In this document: positions 1 to 10,587 of the stretch, in pieces
Layout of the letters: the number at the start of each line of letters is the position of its first letter
Numbering within the stretch: position 1 is the first letter of the stretch
Source: Gnetum montanum
Taxonomy: Eukaryota; Streptophyta; Gnetopsida; Gnetales; Gnetaceae
DNA: 64,000 bases
Assembly (NCBI GenBank): GCA_015680685.1
Contig: MNCI01010507.1
Span: 62,356 to 126,355, forward strand
Reading direction: 5' to 3'
The notes under the pieces: generated by a model
The model's database searches: none
What the model was told of the DNA's origin: nothing
Seen by the model: the letters and a program-made list of their open reading frames with translations, nothing else
Program-made: the position numbers and the translations under genes

Positions 1-407
1 TGTGCAACAACCAAAATAACAGCAATAAAATGAAATCCTTTTGTTACTCAATTCAATCTTTGCAAGAATAAAATTAAGCCTCAAGCCTCAACCAAATTTA
101 TAACAAATCACATCTGCTAATACTTTTGTTCAACAACGACCTGTAAGTAGTGAGCAGTGAGTAGTGCTGTAGGGCCGTGTTCACATTTTAAGAAAACACA
201 ACTTAACTAGGCACAACCCAGTAACTCACCTCACCTATGCTCGAAAACCTTTTGAACGTTGGCAGTGGGCACGAGTCATAATGAAGGGAAAAGTAAAAAC
301 AGAGCACTATGAAACTTGCATATGGCCATTGGCCATCTGCGGCTGGGCTTCGTTAGTTCATAAACAAACAGATTTTAAGAAAAGTTGAACAAGCATCCAT
401 CTGTCAT
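1..407. other. Left flank, no gene recognised
   Basis: No reading frame of convincing composition and no repeat family is recognised here. This is flanking DNA outside element B. Short open frames on both strands have no domain-like content. Confidence 0.5.
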
Positions 408-500
408 CATGTTCATGACTCATGACCCATGTTCATGACTCATAACCCATGACCCACCCATGACCCATGTTCATGACTCATAACCCATGACGATGACCCG
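408..500. repeat. Short minisatellite of CATGTTCATGACTCAT / AACCCATGAC units
   Basis: The words CATGTTCATGACTCAT and (A/G)ACCCATGAC recur three times in about 90 bp, with the third copy running into CGATGACCC. It is a local tandem array with slightly unequal units, typical of replication slippage. It lies outside every mobile element mapped in the window, so its copy number may differ between individuals. Confidence 0.8.
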
Positions 501-1019
501 GTTTTGCTATTTCTTTTTTCGGCAGAGATATGAGAAAAAGAGCAAAAACCAACAATGACCAATAAACACGCGTGAATGTGTGAGTCATGGCGGAACCTTT
601 GACGCTCCCAAAGGCCAATCCATGAAAATGCAACGTTTTCCTCGCACGCCCTGTCCCAAACTTGATTTCGGTATGACCCAAACTTGGCCCTTCGGCCTTC
701 CGTTACCAAAGTAGCCTTTTCGTGATATCCGTGTGTTGTACTCCCTTTTTTTCTGTGATCTCTGTCATGCCGATGCCATCAATCTTGATTCCTTGCTGCC
801 CACTTAACAATGAAATGAAGTTTCTTGTAAATTTGAGAACAGGGAAAGAGAGGTAAGATCTTAATGTACAATGCAGACATCGAGAACAAGGCAAGAATCC
901 AAGACGTGCTCTAAATCCAACACTAACAGTTCATCAAAATTTATGGGGGGAATCATGAATCTCCGATACATAGATTTTTAAAAATTATTTTAATTTTTTT
1001 TCTTCCTTATTTACTAGCT
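501..1019. other. Unannotated flank
   Basis: No recognisable gene. The segment becomes strongly AT-rich near 970-1010, with a T-rich run. No transposon end or coding similarity was recognised. Confidence 0.4.
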
Positions 1020-1226
1020 TTCCTAAAAGAGGATTAGCGGATGAGTTCTTTTTAAAATTTTTCATATGCCAGGGCATTCTTAAGATGCGATGTGCAATAG
1101 TTATAGATGATTTGAAGAAATTGCAAATAAATACAGATTTAGCTCTTTATACCGATGAATGGCAAAAAAGAACTCATGTAGTCAACCCCATTTTTTTGGT
1201 ACAAGGCTAGGATGATGATGATGATC
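1020..1226 (+). mobile_element. 3' tail of an RTE-type LINE (truncated)
   Basis: From about 1100 a plus-strand frame reads V-I-D-D-L-K-K-L, then A-L-Y-T-D-E-W-Q-K-R-T-H-V-V-N-P-I and stops. This resembles the extreme C-terminus of plant RTE-clade LINE reverse transcriptases, which end in a D-L-..-L-..-A-L-.-R-A-.-W-..-R-.-H-V-A-D-P pattern a few residues before a short 3' UTR. The tail is a GAT trinucleotide run at 1211-1226, like the simple-repeat tails of RTE elements. Only the last 35 or so residues are clear. The part at 1020-1095 is too decayed to place, and the 5' end is lost, as usual for LINE copies. The match is from memory of the family, not a search. Confidence 0.55.
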
Positions 1227-1676
1227 TTTGATTTAATTATTTTTTTATTATATCAAGATAATTTTACTATATTAACTATTGGTTTATTTCCTATAAACAA
1301 ACAATTCTTGAAATAATGCTAAAAACATTTGCTCATTTGATTTCATTATTATCACTTTTATATCCTCAATTTCAACATATTTTCCCTCTCTACAACTCCT
1401 CTTTTTTAAAGTAAAAAGTGGACATGCATTAAACAAATGCTTTTTAGAATGATAAAAATTACTATTATTAGAAAAAGTATAATAGGTTATTGCTAAATGT
1501 AAGTTTTTCCTTGCAAAATTAGTTTTTTTTATGGTTAACAAGATTGATTTCATTTTAATTAAAGTAACCATAAAGATTAATAATCTATTACTTTAAAAAT
1601 CAGCACGTAATGTGCTCAAATGTAAGACATTATAGAAAGATGTGGTGTTTATATTTAATGCTATTTGTACTACATA
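1227..1676. other. AT-rich flank up to element B
   Basis: AT-rich sequence with no recognisable gene. Its last eight bases, ACTACATA at 1669-1676, reappear directly after the far end of element B, so this is the original insertion target. Confidence 0.5.
1669..1676. repeat. Target-site repeat at left edge of element B
   Basis: ACTACATA abuts the 5' LTR start and is repeated at 45033-45040 right after the 3' LTR. Ty3/gypsy duplications are normally 5 bp, so three of the eight bases may match by chance or by slight misplacement of the LTR ends. Confidence 0.7.
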
Positions 1677-2177
1677 TGAGTCGCAAATTGGTTGCGTCAA
1701 CAAGGTCATGTTAATTGGGCCATGTCGTTTGATGCATTGAAGTGGCCCCATCGATGCAAGGTATGTTCTTGCGTATAAATATGTGCCAACCCTCCATGTA
1801 TAGGCATCATCTTGTCATAGTTGTAGCGAACCTCTTACAATTTTCACATTCAAGAGTTAGAATATTTTCCTGATTGCCTGCAACAGGAGTTATTAAGTGT
1901 ACAGATGTTTATTCAAGCACTATTGTACCTGAGCACAATGGTGTGTGCGGCAATAAAGATGAGCTTCTTGATAAACCTTGTAGCATTTTGGATAGTTTAA
2001 ATGTTTTATTCATGCATTTAATGTTTTCAATTATTTATTCAATGTTCTTTAGTAATTAAGTTAATTAAGTAATTAAGCGAGATAAGTTAAATAATGATTA
2101 AGTAAACACATAAGTAGGACTGTTTCAAGCATGTGTATAACATTTAGTAATCCCAATAGTGCTTAACACTTGGTAAT
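1677..2177 (+). repeat. 5' LTR of element B, left part
   Basis: Aligns by eye with the first half of the 3' LTR of B: the same TATAAATA box (1774-1781), the same polyadenylation-type AATAAA (1952-1957) followed by GATGAGCTTCTTGATAAACC, and the same AGTTAATTAAGTAATTAAGCGAG stretch. The alignment stops at 2177, where element A begins, and resumes at 32466. U3 is upstream of 1774 and carries AT(C/T)GATG-type repeats. Confidence 0.85.
2173..2177. repeat. Target-site duplication of element A, left copy
   Basis: GTAAT here corresponds to GTAAC at 32466-32470, just after the 3' LTR of A. The single C/T difference fits later decay. Both copies lie inside what was the LTR of B. Confidence 0.75.
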
Positions 2178-3124
2178 TGATGAAGTGTCAATTGGCTGTG
2201 TTGATGGGCCCTCGTTGACACGACCTTGTTGATAGGCCCTTGTCGATGAGGCCCTGTTTATGTGGTGTTGCCCTGTCAATGGGGCCATGTCGACGTAGTG
2301 TTTACTACATTGATGGGGCCTCATTGACACAACCTTAAAGAAAAAATTATAAATATGAGCTCGTAGCCGTGTTTATGGGCATTAGATTCATAGTAGTAGC
2401 CAAACTCTTGCAGTTTTTACATTTAAAGGTTAGAATATATCTCCCAAGTGCCTGTGGTAGGAGTTATTGAGTGTATGGATCTTTATTCGGGCATTGTTGT
2501 ACTTGAGCATGACAGTGTGTATAACAGTAAAGACAAGCTTCTTGATAAACCTTATAGCATTCTGGATAAATTAAATGTTTTTTATGCATATTTTTATTAA
2601 ATATTCAATTGATGAAACCAAATTAAGCTAAATTAGACTTAAATCAATTAGGCTACATAGGTTAAGTACATAAGTACAATCGCTTTAAGCGTAACATGTA
2701 TTCGCTTGGTAATCTCAGCAACGTTATTGCTTGGTACACCTAGTAGCATAACACTTGGTAACCCAAAAGTGGATACGTGGGTTTAGGACATGTACGGAAA
2801 GTGGGATGGGATGTTTATGTTAGGATTAGTTAAAGATTAGTTAGTTGGGTAAATTAAATTAGCTATCAAATTATTCTATCTCTCTTTTCAAGCACCAAAA
2901 CCATAAAACATAAAATGATAAAAACTATATGTCTCGATTACTCTTAACTATACCATTATGCTTCATAAGTGTAATCGGGAAGACAACGAATGATCTTGGG
3001 GCAAGGTTCACTTCCTAGAAGACTAGTGTACTAGAAACTATAAAATCCACGGAATTTGATCAGATCGTGTGTGAACGCTTTGTGATTCGTATGGTTAGGC
3101 ATAGGGGTACCTTGTCGCTCATCA
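2178..3124 (+). repeat. 5' LTR of element A
   Basis: Starts TGATGAAG, ends CTCATCA and is followed one base later by a tRNA-Asp-type primer site. U3 (2190-2340) is built of degenerate GTTGATG-GGCC-TC-GTTGAC units. TATAAATA is at 2348-2355. The AATAAA of sister LTRs is degraded here to AGTAAA. It matches the 3' LTR (31541-32465) along its whole length. Confidence 0.9.
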
Positions 3125-3125
3125 T

Positions 3126-3143
3126 TGGTGTCGTTGCTATGGA
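3126..3143 (+). promoter_or_regulatory. Primer binding site of element A (tRNA-Asp type)
   Basis: Reads TGGTGTCGTTGCTATGGA, close to TGGCGCCGTTGCCGGGGA, the complement of the plant tRNA-Asp(GUC) 3' end used by Athila elements. Most differences are C-to-T or G-to-A, as expected from methylation-driven decay. Confidence 0.75.
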
Positions 3144-3274
3144 CTTTGTTTATTAAAACGTACGCTATCTAGGATTAGTGAATATTATTAATATCATTGG
3201 ATGAACTCAAGGTCAACATCACTCTCACACGACATATAACTACTAAGCACACTGATAATTTTATTTGTTGAAAA

Positions 3275-3821
3275 ATGTCTTCTTCTTTTCACAGGTGTAA
3301 GGATGTTAAATCCCTGATCCCACAAGAGTTCAAAGTGGTATATACTCATCTAGATGAATATGTATTAGACTTCATCTTCATCCTACATCAGGATGAATAG
3401 CTATGATGGTGTGATATGGAGGGTAACATCGTATTGCCCCCCAATCGATCTATGCTTGGGATGCTACTTCAAATCCTTAAAAAGTTAGGCATCTTGGATC
3501 TTCATGAGGAATACATTATGAACAATCATGGCACTCGAGATTACTATCCCATTGAAACACAATGCAGTGAAGATTGACATCAAGCAAAGCACCACGAGTT
3601 TACAAAAGGAAAACACTTCACTAATCCATTGTTCCTCCTAAATCAAGATGACAAGATCCTTTCTTTGAAGGTTCTTAGCATGAAGATTCTCCACCCCTTG
3701 TTGTTGGTAATGAGGGTGTGACCCTAAACCTGCAATCCACTACTCATAAACCAGGTTTGGGAAAAAGTGACAATTAAGGTAGGGACTTAGGTAAACATCA
3801 TAATGGCAAGGGATCTAAGGA
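3275..3821 (+). pseudogene. gag: Element A gag, N-terminal part (cut by element C)
   Basis: Begins ATG-TCT-TCT-TCT about 130 bp after the primer site, a start conserved in B (32997), D (46610) and, with slight change, E (57271). The first 110 or so residues form an extra domain seen in all four copies: a Y-T-H-x-D-E-Y-V-x-D-F segment, then I-L-H-Q-D-E, then M-L-x-x-x-L-K-K-L-G-I and an acidic E-E-Y-I/V-M motif. In-frame TAG and TGA codons interrupt it near 3398-3406. The frame ends at the insertion of C, and homologous sequence resumes at 20832. Gag forms the particle shell of the retrotransposon. The role of this N-terminal domain is unknown to me. Confidence 0.75.
3817..3821. repeat. Target-site duplication of element C, left copy
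   Basis: AAGGA directly before the TGTAA end of C, with an identical AAGGA at 20827-20831 directly after its other end. This fixes both boundaries of C exactly. Confidence 0.92.
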
Positions 3822-4992
3822 TGTAATGACAGAAAATGTCGATTGTTGGAAATACCGAACGAAAGTCCGTGTACATAGTTCTAACCTCGGATCCGTGCGA
3901 GGACCATGCTGGAGAGAAAAACGAATCCGAGGTGCCCTGAACGGTCTTGTCAATCAGACAGGGACTTATTTAATCAGTAAAAGGTTTGGTAATAATTTTG
4001 ATGGCGAAATGCAGATTCTTTATAAAATGATGCAATGTTGTTAACCCCGAAAGCAATTGAAGATAATGCAAACGATTTAGATAAGATTGCCAAATCCGTC
4101 TAACTAGGATGCAAGATATCAAATTTGGTAGATAATATGATCACAATATCTGGGATTTAATTTATGAAAAAAAATATGTGTGATACAATGATTTCAAGCT
4201 GGGCTTCGATTTGGACGAAGCATATGCCAGTAACACAGAAGTTATATAAAGATGAAACAAGCAAGGATCAATCTACCTTGATCTAGCCAATCTGGGCGCA
4301 AGGAAGTCAGACCTGTGGGAGAATATCCAGTAGCCAATTGTTTCTGATCAATAATTCTTGTCAATCACCTCCGACGTTCTCACGATCGCTGATTCTCTTT
4401 TGCTCTTTTGCCAACCTTGAAAGAAAAAAATTTACCAACGCCACCTTATGCACTAAAGTGTAATGCATCATAACTGGGAATTTGGCAACAGGGATTACGC
4501 AACGACACGCTGGAGAGCATATTGCATCGTACAGACTACTGTTACTTGTATCAAGCCACTATTGTCCATGGTTACGCTGTGCTGCGCCAGATTACACTTC
4601 ACAGCGTAGTCCATCGTAAAATAACTTGTCTGCAAAGAAAAACGAAGTGTTTGTTGAAGCTTTGAACATCTGTCATCCCTGATGTTTGCAGTATACTATT
4701 TTCTGACATTACATTGCATAATGCAATGTTACGCTATGTAGCGTAATACAACGTAATGTGCCAAAAGTTAAGATTTTTGAAATAGATAACTTGCGAAGTT
4801 AGAAGCTTTTCCGCTGTGCATCCGTTGCTTTGCTTCGTCCTTTGGAATTTACTTGTGCTGTGCTATGCAGCGTGGCAGGACAGACCTTCAACTGAAAAGG
4901 AACTTGCTGTGTCGCACCTTGTTGTGATCCTTCGCCTGAATCACCAACCTTTTGCTGAACCACCGAGGCTTTGAAATTTTCACGGTGTTTCA
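3822..4992 (-). repeat. 3' LTR of element C
   Basis: On the plus strand it runs from TGTAATGACAG to CGGTGTTTCA, matching 19528-20826. It is 1,171 bp, 128 bp shorter than its partner, because a segment between CCAA and CGCCACC (near 4436) is absent. Otherwise the two align closely by eye, with mainly transition differences. Near 4725-4750 it contains the inverted repeat TTACGCTATGTAGCGTAA. Confidence 0.92.
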
Positions 4993-5005
4993 ATGGCCCC
5001 TCTTT
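4993..5005 (-). promoter_or_regulatory. Polypurine tract of element C
   Basis: Read on the minus strand, AAAGAGGGGCC lies immediately before the LTR start TGAAACACC. A purine run at this place primes plus-strand synthesis in LTR retrotransposons and independently confirms the minus orientation of C. Confidence 0.8.
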
Positions 5006-6170
5006 GTTGACGTTTAAAGGACTTGCCTGAAAGACGTCGACAAAGAATACGAAACACCGGAAAGGCAAGAGCGTTAACAGCGTTTGTCGGAGAGTACTCA
5101 AACGTTGTTCTATTAAACTTAGAAGTGTGAGGATGAAGGGCTATAGGGTATAGAAGGGATCTTACAAGAGTTAGAGATGGTAGGTTCAGGGAAGACTCAA
5201 ATACATGAACATAAAGCTTCTCCGAACAAGTCATTACGTCCTTTCACTAATGTGTTTATGAAAGGTTACGCTGTTATACTGCATATGGAGGGCTTGCAAG
5301 GGTAAGTTGTGTTACGCCTGCATGGCCTGGACGAGTTGTTTTACATCCATTTTGCCAAACCCGCCCCCCCTTTTTTTTGGTAAAAATGCAGATTGCATGC
5401 CACCAGGCTAGCTGTGTTACGCTAGTTTTGTGGGCATGATAAGCAAATGGATCGACTTAATGCTTATGTTCTATACAAGAGGGAAAGAAGGCAGGGTAAG
5501 GAAAGGGGGGAAATAAGGTAAGGTACCTGAGAGAGGTAGGGTTTGCACTTCCAAGTGATAAGGTGAGTTTGAGCAGCCACCTCCGAACGCCATGACGCCT
5601 CACCTCCCAATGAAAGTATTCCCGATCAACGCTGTCGTAACAAGCAACCTGCAAAACAAAACATGGAACATAAAGGCAGAAACAAACGTCCTGATCGCTA
5701 AGGAGGGAGGCTGTTGAAACAAGTGCCGTCCAAAACGACAGGGAGAGTGTAGGCCCTTGAAACTGGGACTGCAGCAAGCAACAAGAGTGCCAATGTTGAT
5801 GCCATGGTTCCTGTAGTTGCTGTCGAGAGCCAAATTCGTCTTGCTCGAAGGACTATGCAAAGAACATGTCAGACAAATTTACCAAGCCAGAATCTGGTGA
5901 TGGCAATGGATGGAGGCCGCTGAGACAATGGGTGGCCACGGTTTTTTCGGGGCCCCAAGTGGCGAAATTGATCCTAGGAGGCACAACTACGAAGTGGCTG
6001 TCGTAGCAACATCTCCGAGGGGTCAGTAGTATGCCTTTCGGCATGTCCCAGGAATCAGCAGAATGCTGGAGGGGTAACGACGTTGTGTCTGTCCCAACGC
6101 CTTACCCGGTCCATCTGGTAAGGATGTAGTGTAAGAATGATCATGCTCGCTTGCTTCATGGATGGCTTAT
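5006..6170 (-). other. 3' untranslated region of element C, unique part
   Basis: Lies between the 3' UTR repeats and the polypurine tract. Several open frames up to 106 residues occur on the minus strand, but none has recognisable domains or consistent composition. A C-rich/T-rich run lies at 5358-5380. Long 3' UTRs are usual in Tat elements. Confidence 0.55.
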
Positions 6171-6505
6171 TGACAGATTCCAGTTTTAGGTCCTGGTTGA
6201 CCGTTGTTGCTGGTTTTAAGTCACAGCAAACCGTGGTCCCGGTTTAACGTCTGGGCAGACTGAAATCTGCTATTTTTACGTCGTAGTGGATGGTGGAAGG
6301 GCTAATTTATGGTCCTAGCAGGCTGTGCTGTGGGTGTCATTTTTATGTCGTGATTGATGACAAGTCTGTGCTAGTTTAGTGTCTTAGCAGACGTGTGCTT
6401 ACCTTTGCCAGTTTAGCATCTTGGCGGATGCGTGCAAGAGTAGCCAGTTTTACGTCATAGCAGACGTGTACAACTTTGCCAGTTTTACGTCATAGCAGAC
6501 GTTTG
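6171..6505 (-). repeat. Degenerate tandem repeats in the 3' UTR of element C
   Basis: The word CAGTTTTACGTCATAGCAGACG occurs almost unchanged at about 6440-6460 and 6480-6500. More diverged versions (GGTTTAACGTCTGGGCAGAC, TAGTTTAGTGTCTTAGCAGACG, CAGTTTAGCATCTTGGCGGA) lie upstream, with spacing of roughly 40-60 bp. Variable 3' UTR tandem repeats are a known habit of Tat/Ogre elements and can seed satellite DNA. Confidence 0.8.
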
Positions 6506-6539
6506 TTACTTGATTTTGAGCTGAGTCGATGTTCATATG

Positions 6540-7626
6540 TAATACCGCTTTAGGTACAGATGATTCACTGGATTTGGTAGTTCGTTGCCGTTGGTGTTTG
6601 CTAACTTGAATGCTCCATTGCCGTATGCGTCGATGACTAGGAAAGGGCCTTCCCAGTTTGCAAAAAACTTGCCTACTGGTTCATGAATGGCCTTGAGAAC
6701 TAAATCTCCTTTCTTGATCAGTTGTTAATGCAGGTTGTGCCGATGCTTCTATCTCTGTTTGTCCTGATATCTCTTGATGGTGTCACACGTCTGGATGCAT
6801 TTCTCCTCCACTAAGTCTAAATCCACGATTCTAGACTCATTGTGTTGAGTCTCATTTATAATCGTAAATAGGACCATCCGTAATGAGGGAACCTATAATT
6901 CCAAGGGCAATACTACTTCTGATTTGTAGACCAGGCTATAGGGCATCCTGTCTGTAACTGTTCTGCACGTCATACGATATGCCCATAGCACATAGAAGAT
7001 TTTTTCACGCCACCGCTTCTTATTACTGTCGAGCATTTTCTTGAGTAAATTTATGATCACCTTGTTTGTTGCCTCTGTTTGACCATTTGCTTGTGGGTAA
7101 TAAGGTGAAGAAAAAGATTGCCTAATACCAAGGTTATTGCAAAAAGATTTGGTTTCTGTGCTACTAAATTGTGGTCCGTTGTCAGTCACAATAGTCGTAG
7201 GGAGTCCAAATCTGGTTACAATATTGTCTAAGATGAAATGGCAAACCTGTCGAGATGTAATCTTTCGTAGGGGGATAGCCTCAAACACTTTGTAAAATAC
7301 TCAGTGACGGTGATAATGAAGCTATGACCTGCGGAAGATTTAGGTGAGATGGGGCCTATGATGTCTAGTCCCCATCATTGGAATGGCCAAGTGATTTGGG
7401 TAGTGTGTAGCTCACTTGGGGACACGTGTATTAGATTTGCGTAACACTGGCACGTGTCACACATCTTAACCTTGGCAAGGCATTCTTTTTCCATGTACGA
7501 CCAATAATATCCTAAGCGTCTGATTTTAGCAGTCATTGCTTGCAGGGCTACGTGTCCTCCACACAACCCTTCATGGACTTCGTTAACTATTCGCTGTGCT
7601 TGGTCATTGTTAACGCAGGTAAACAA
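6540..7626 (-). pseudogene. int: Element C integrase (with C-terminal domain)
   Basis: Integrase inserts the cDNA into chromosomes. On the minus strand the first segment (7626-7375) has the zinc-binding set: H-E-G-L-C-G-G-H, then C-D-T-C. A G-L-D-I-I-G motif with the first catalytic Asp follows after a stop. The segment 7288-6893 has V-T-D-N-G-P-Q-F with the second catalytic Asp and G-Q-T-E-A-T-N with the Glu. Below 6893 a different frame continues into a W-E-G-P-F and L-K-R-Y C-terminal domain, ending near 6540, as in other Tat integrases. At least two frame breaks separate these pieces, so no full enzyme can be made. Confidence 0.88.
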
Positions 7627-7959
7627 TACCCCATCAAAGGAGCATCTACAGAGAGTACTATCTCCAAGGATGATGTATTACCTGGCATGTTTGCACACTG
7701 CATCTTTTTGCTCATGTGTTAGCTCGTGCGGTGGTTCGCCATGCAGAAGGTAAGTTTTAATGCTGTCATACCATTTTGATGTTCCTTCCGCATTTAATGA
7801 GGAAATTTACGCTGCTTGAATGATAGGCTCTGTACATTTTATCATTAAAGCGGGCCAAGTGGCAAACAAACGTGGTGGCACGTTTAGTGCCAGTGTTGCC
7901 AGTGCATCGGCGATGGCGTTTTTGTTGCGCGACACGTGTTGAGCATCGGTTGTCATGAA
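7627..7959 (-). pseudogene. Element C linker between additional RNase H and integrase
   Basis: Polyprotein linker in minus orientation, broken by stops. Tat elements have a connector of about this size here. No separate domain is recognised. Confidence 0.5.
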
Positions 7960-8199
7960 TTACTTCAAGAGATCTTTAGCCATATCACAGTAGGGCTGTA
8001 GGTGCACAACCTTACAGGCGTAGACTCCTGTGATTTGATTAATTACCAGCATCGAATCACCTCGGATTGCCAGGTGTTGAACGTCGAGTTCTCTGGCCAT
8101 CAACAATCCTCTGAGGAGCCCCTCATACGCTGCCACATTGTTCGTACAAGGGAAGGTCAGGTGGTAAGCCGATGGATGCACATCCTCAAGAGAAAGCAT
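7960..8199 (-). pseudogene. Element C additional RNase H (aRH)
   Basis: The minus-strand frame shows T-N-N-V-A-A-Y-E-G-L-L-R-G-L, then L-A-I-R-G-D-S-M-L-V-I-N-Q-I-T-G-V-Y. These match the T-N-N-x-A-E-Y-E-A-L and G-D-S-x-L-V-x-x-Q blocks of the archaeal-like RNase H found as a second copy in Tat/Ogre elements. The acidic residues of these two blocks are kept (Y-E and G-D-S). Its position between RNase H and integrase is what places C in the Tat lineage. An upstream portion carrying the first catalytic Asp probably lies above 8199, around 8200-8260, in a broken frame. Confidence 0.85.
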
Positions 8200-8388
8200 A
8201 ATAACGGCGGCGGCACTGCCGCCTATAGTGGTTGAAGCTCTGTCAAAATATAACGTCGCTTCAAGGCCTGTTGATACAGGGCTTAAACTATGTACATGTT
8301 CATTCGAGAATTCTAGCTCTATTGTAGCTTGATCGTCAACCGGCGACGTTGCTAATTGGTCAGCTATGGCCTGGCCTTTTGTGGATGA

Positions 8389-8835
8389 CTAACCAACATA
8401 ATGTAAATCGAACTCAGTTGTGATAGCTTTCCAGCGAGCTATCCTACTACTTTCATACAAATTGTTGGAGATAGCCCGCATAACGTTACTTTTACAAATT
8501 ATGTTGACTTGACTGCGGAAAAGATAATGCCTACATTTTTTAAGTGTGAAAACTAATGCCAAATAGTTACACTCCACTTTGTTGTACCTTGTTTCGTACG
8601 CAAATAAAGCATGACTGAGGTAATAGATAGGTGCTTTTGACCCATCGTTCCTTTTCTGGCAAAGTAACGTAGCTATAGACACGTCTGAGTTAGCTGGATA
8701 AATGTAGAAAGGCTGATCCCTTTGTGGTGGGAAGACCATTGGTAAATGTTGTAGCTCTTCTTTTAAATTTTCAAATGCACGCTCGTAGTCATCAGTCCAT
8801 TCAAAATTGACACCCTTCTTCAGAAGATGTTGCAT
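8389..8835 (-). pseudogene. Element C RNase H
   Basis: A 148-residue open frame begins in the RT connection (F-E-W-T-D-D-Y-E-R-A-F-E-N-L-K). It goes through F-Y-I-Y-P-A-N-S-D-V-S with the first acidic residue, Y-N-K-V-E with the second, and C-R-H-Y-L-F. It ends at a W-K-A-I-T-T-E-F-D-L-H-Y sequence typical of the Ty3 RNase H C-terminus. The usual T-D motif after the H-Y-L segment is K-S-N here, so a catalytic Asp appears lost. It degrades template RNA during reverse transcription in living relatives. Confidence 0.85.
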
Positions 8836-9066
8836 GGGGTGTAATTTATCTGTTAACTTTGAAATGAACCATCTGATGAACTGAAGCCTACCCTGTAACC
8901 CATGTAGTTCCTTGAGATTTGTTGGTCACGTTAAATCGACAATGGCTTTAACCTTATCGGGGTCGACTCGGATGCCAGTCTCTGATACCACAAACCCCAA
9001 CATGTGTCTGGTTTTGACTTCGAATACGCATTTCTTTGGGTTAAGCCGTAAGTCATGTTGGAGACA

Positions 9067-9870
9067 TCATTTAAGGACTAACTCCAGGTCTTCTGAATGA
9101 TCTTCTGACTTTATAGATTTGACAGCTATGTCATCTACGTAGTTGTTCAATCTCCCTAAGAGGTAATCGCTAAAGATGTATGTCAAGGCTCGTTGATATG
9201 TTGCTTCGGTGTTTTTTAACCTGAAAGGCATCATGGTGTAGTAGAAGGTCCCCCAGGGTGTCATGAATGTTGTGGTCAATTGGTGCTCTGGGTTAATACG
9301 AATTTGATTATAGCCTAAAAAGCCATCCATAAAGGATAAGAGCACATGACCGGTTGTTGTGTCGATTAGTTGGTTGATACTTGGCAACTGGAAGTTGTCT
9401 TTGATCGTAGCTTTGTTCAGATCTTGGAATTCTATGCAAATGCGTATGCCTCCCGTTTTCTTAGAGACAACTACAATGTTGGATACCCAATCTGAGTAAT
9501 CAACCACACGGATGAAGCCAGCCTGATATAGCTTGCTGATTTCATCATGCACTGCTAGCGTGATTTCTAGCTTAATCTTTCGTGCCTTCTGTCTAATTGG
9601 TTTGATGCGTAGGTCTAAGATTATGTTGTGCTGTATTAATCTCGGGTTTAAACCCGACATGTCTTCATATGACCATGCGAATACAACAACATTGTTTTGG
9701 AGCACTTGGGTTATGTCACTTTGCATCTGTTGGTCTAGAAGGGAACTAACCCTAAGAGTTTTATTTTCACCCTTGTGCATAACCATAGGGACTTCGCTGA
9801 GGGGGTCCTCGGTTACATCACCAGCCTCCAGGTCGAGTGTTCGGGCCAGTCTGGGGATGTTTCCAAAGTT
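9067..9870 (-). pseudogene. rt: Element C reverse transcriptase
   Basis: Minus-strand frame of more than 239 residues. The open frame continues upstream of the first in-frame Met at 9786 to at least 9870, so that Met is not the true start. It contains F-A-W-S-Y-E-D-M-S-G-L (typical Tat N-terminal RT), I-R-I-C-I-E-F-Q-D-L-N, L-S-F-M-D-G-F-L-G-Y-N-Q-I and the catalytic Y-V-D-D box at 9130-9141. The YVDD and L-S-F-M-D acidic residues are present. A stop just after L-V-L-K at 9067 separates it from the thumb region (9066-8836). It is the best preserved coding part of C. Confidence 0.9.
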
Positions 9871-10587
9871 ACTATGGTTGCGTCATAAAGGGAAGGGTTT
9901 GTTTCTATTAGAGTGTGATTAAACTACCTAATGGTCTTCCCATGCGACCCTGTTAAGGCTAAGGATGCGAATAAAGCTGCGTCCATTTGGGAGTGGCCCT
10001 GCAAAATCACCAAAAATGGAAGTTGTTACATCATTTTTTTGCCAATCTGTTAAATGATAAAATTTTGTTTTTTCCTGTGTCAGAATTGTGTGTTAGAAAA
10101 TTTTCCAATTTAAGGTCTTAGTGAACCATTACAAATGTGTATAGCTTGTAAAAAGAAATGCCAAGCTAAGCATCCCAGACGCTAGCGTATGAAATAAGAT
10201 GAAAAGTGCAACGTGGTGCGTCTAGCATATCGAAACGGTTGGATTTGCATTTTGCACAACCGTAGTTAATGCGACCGAATTACGAGGTGATAAGCATTGC
10301 GTTAGTTTAGGGTCATTTCGGACCATAACCTAAACGATATCTTCGACATTAATGCCCAGATCCTTGTGTTTTATGTCATACTGACACACGCGTTTTGGGA
10401 AATTCCTGCGTCGATCGGGTAGAAATAATCAGTTGGTTTCGAGCATTTTGTTTATAAACCAGTGGTTCATACCCAAAACAGGTTACCAATATCGCGAATT
10501 TGGACTGGTTATAATGAGAAGAGAGTGTGAGCAAGGCATGATCAGATGATTTTTCGAGGACTTTGTTCAATTGCGACTTTTGCAACA
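9871..10587. other. Divergent intergenic region between RT and the antisense gene of element C
   Basis: About 0.7 kb separates the minus-strand RT frame from the plus-strand ATG at 10588. It includes GTTAGTTTAGGGTCATTTCGG (10302-10322), a single copy of the repeat arrayed at 14980-15480 on the other side of the antisense gene. A TATA-like GGTTATAATGAG lies at 10508-10519, about 70 bp before the ATG. Open frames on the minus strand here (such as 10376-10594) have no recognisable content. Confidence 0.5.
10508..10519 (+). promoter_or_regulatory. Possible TATA box of the antisense gene in element C
   Basis: GGTTATAATGAG lies about 70 bp upstream of the proposed ATG at 10588. Position and sequence fit a plant core promoter, but AT-rich DNA yields such words often. 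Confidence 0.3.

Noticed and set aside
440-894. Small host gene in the left flank
   Set aside because: Open frames here partly run through the minisatellite and show no family resemblance or splice structure.
5457-6044. Minus-strand open frames in the C 3' UTR as a separate gene
   Set aside because: Three overlapping frames of about 60-106 residues with no domain and no consistent splice pattern; treated as untranslated region.
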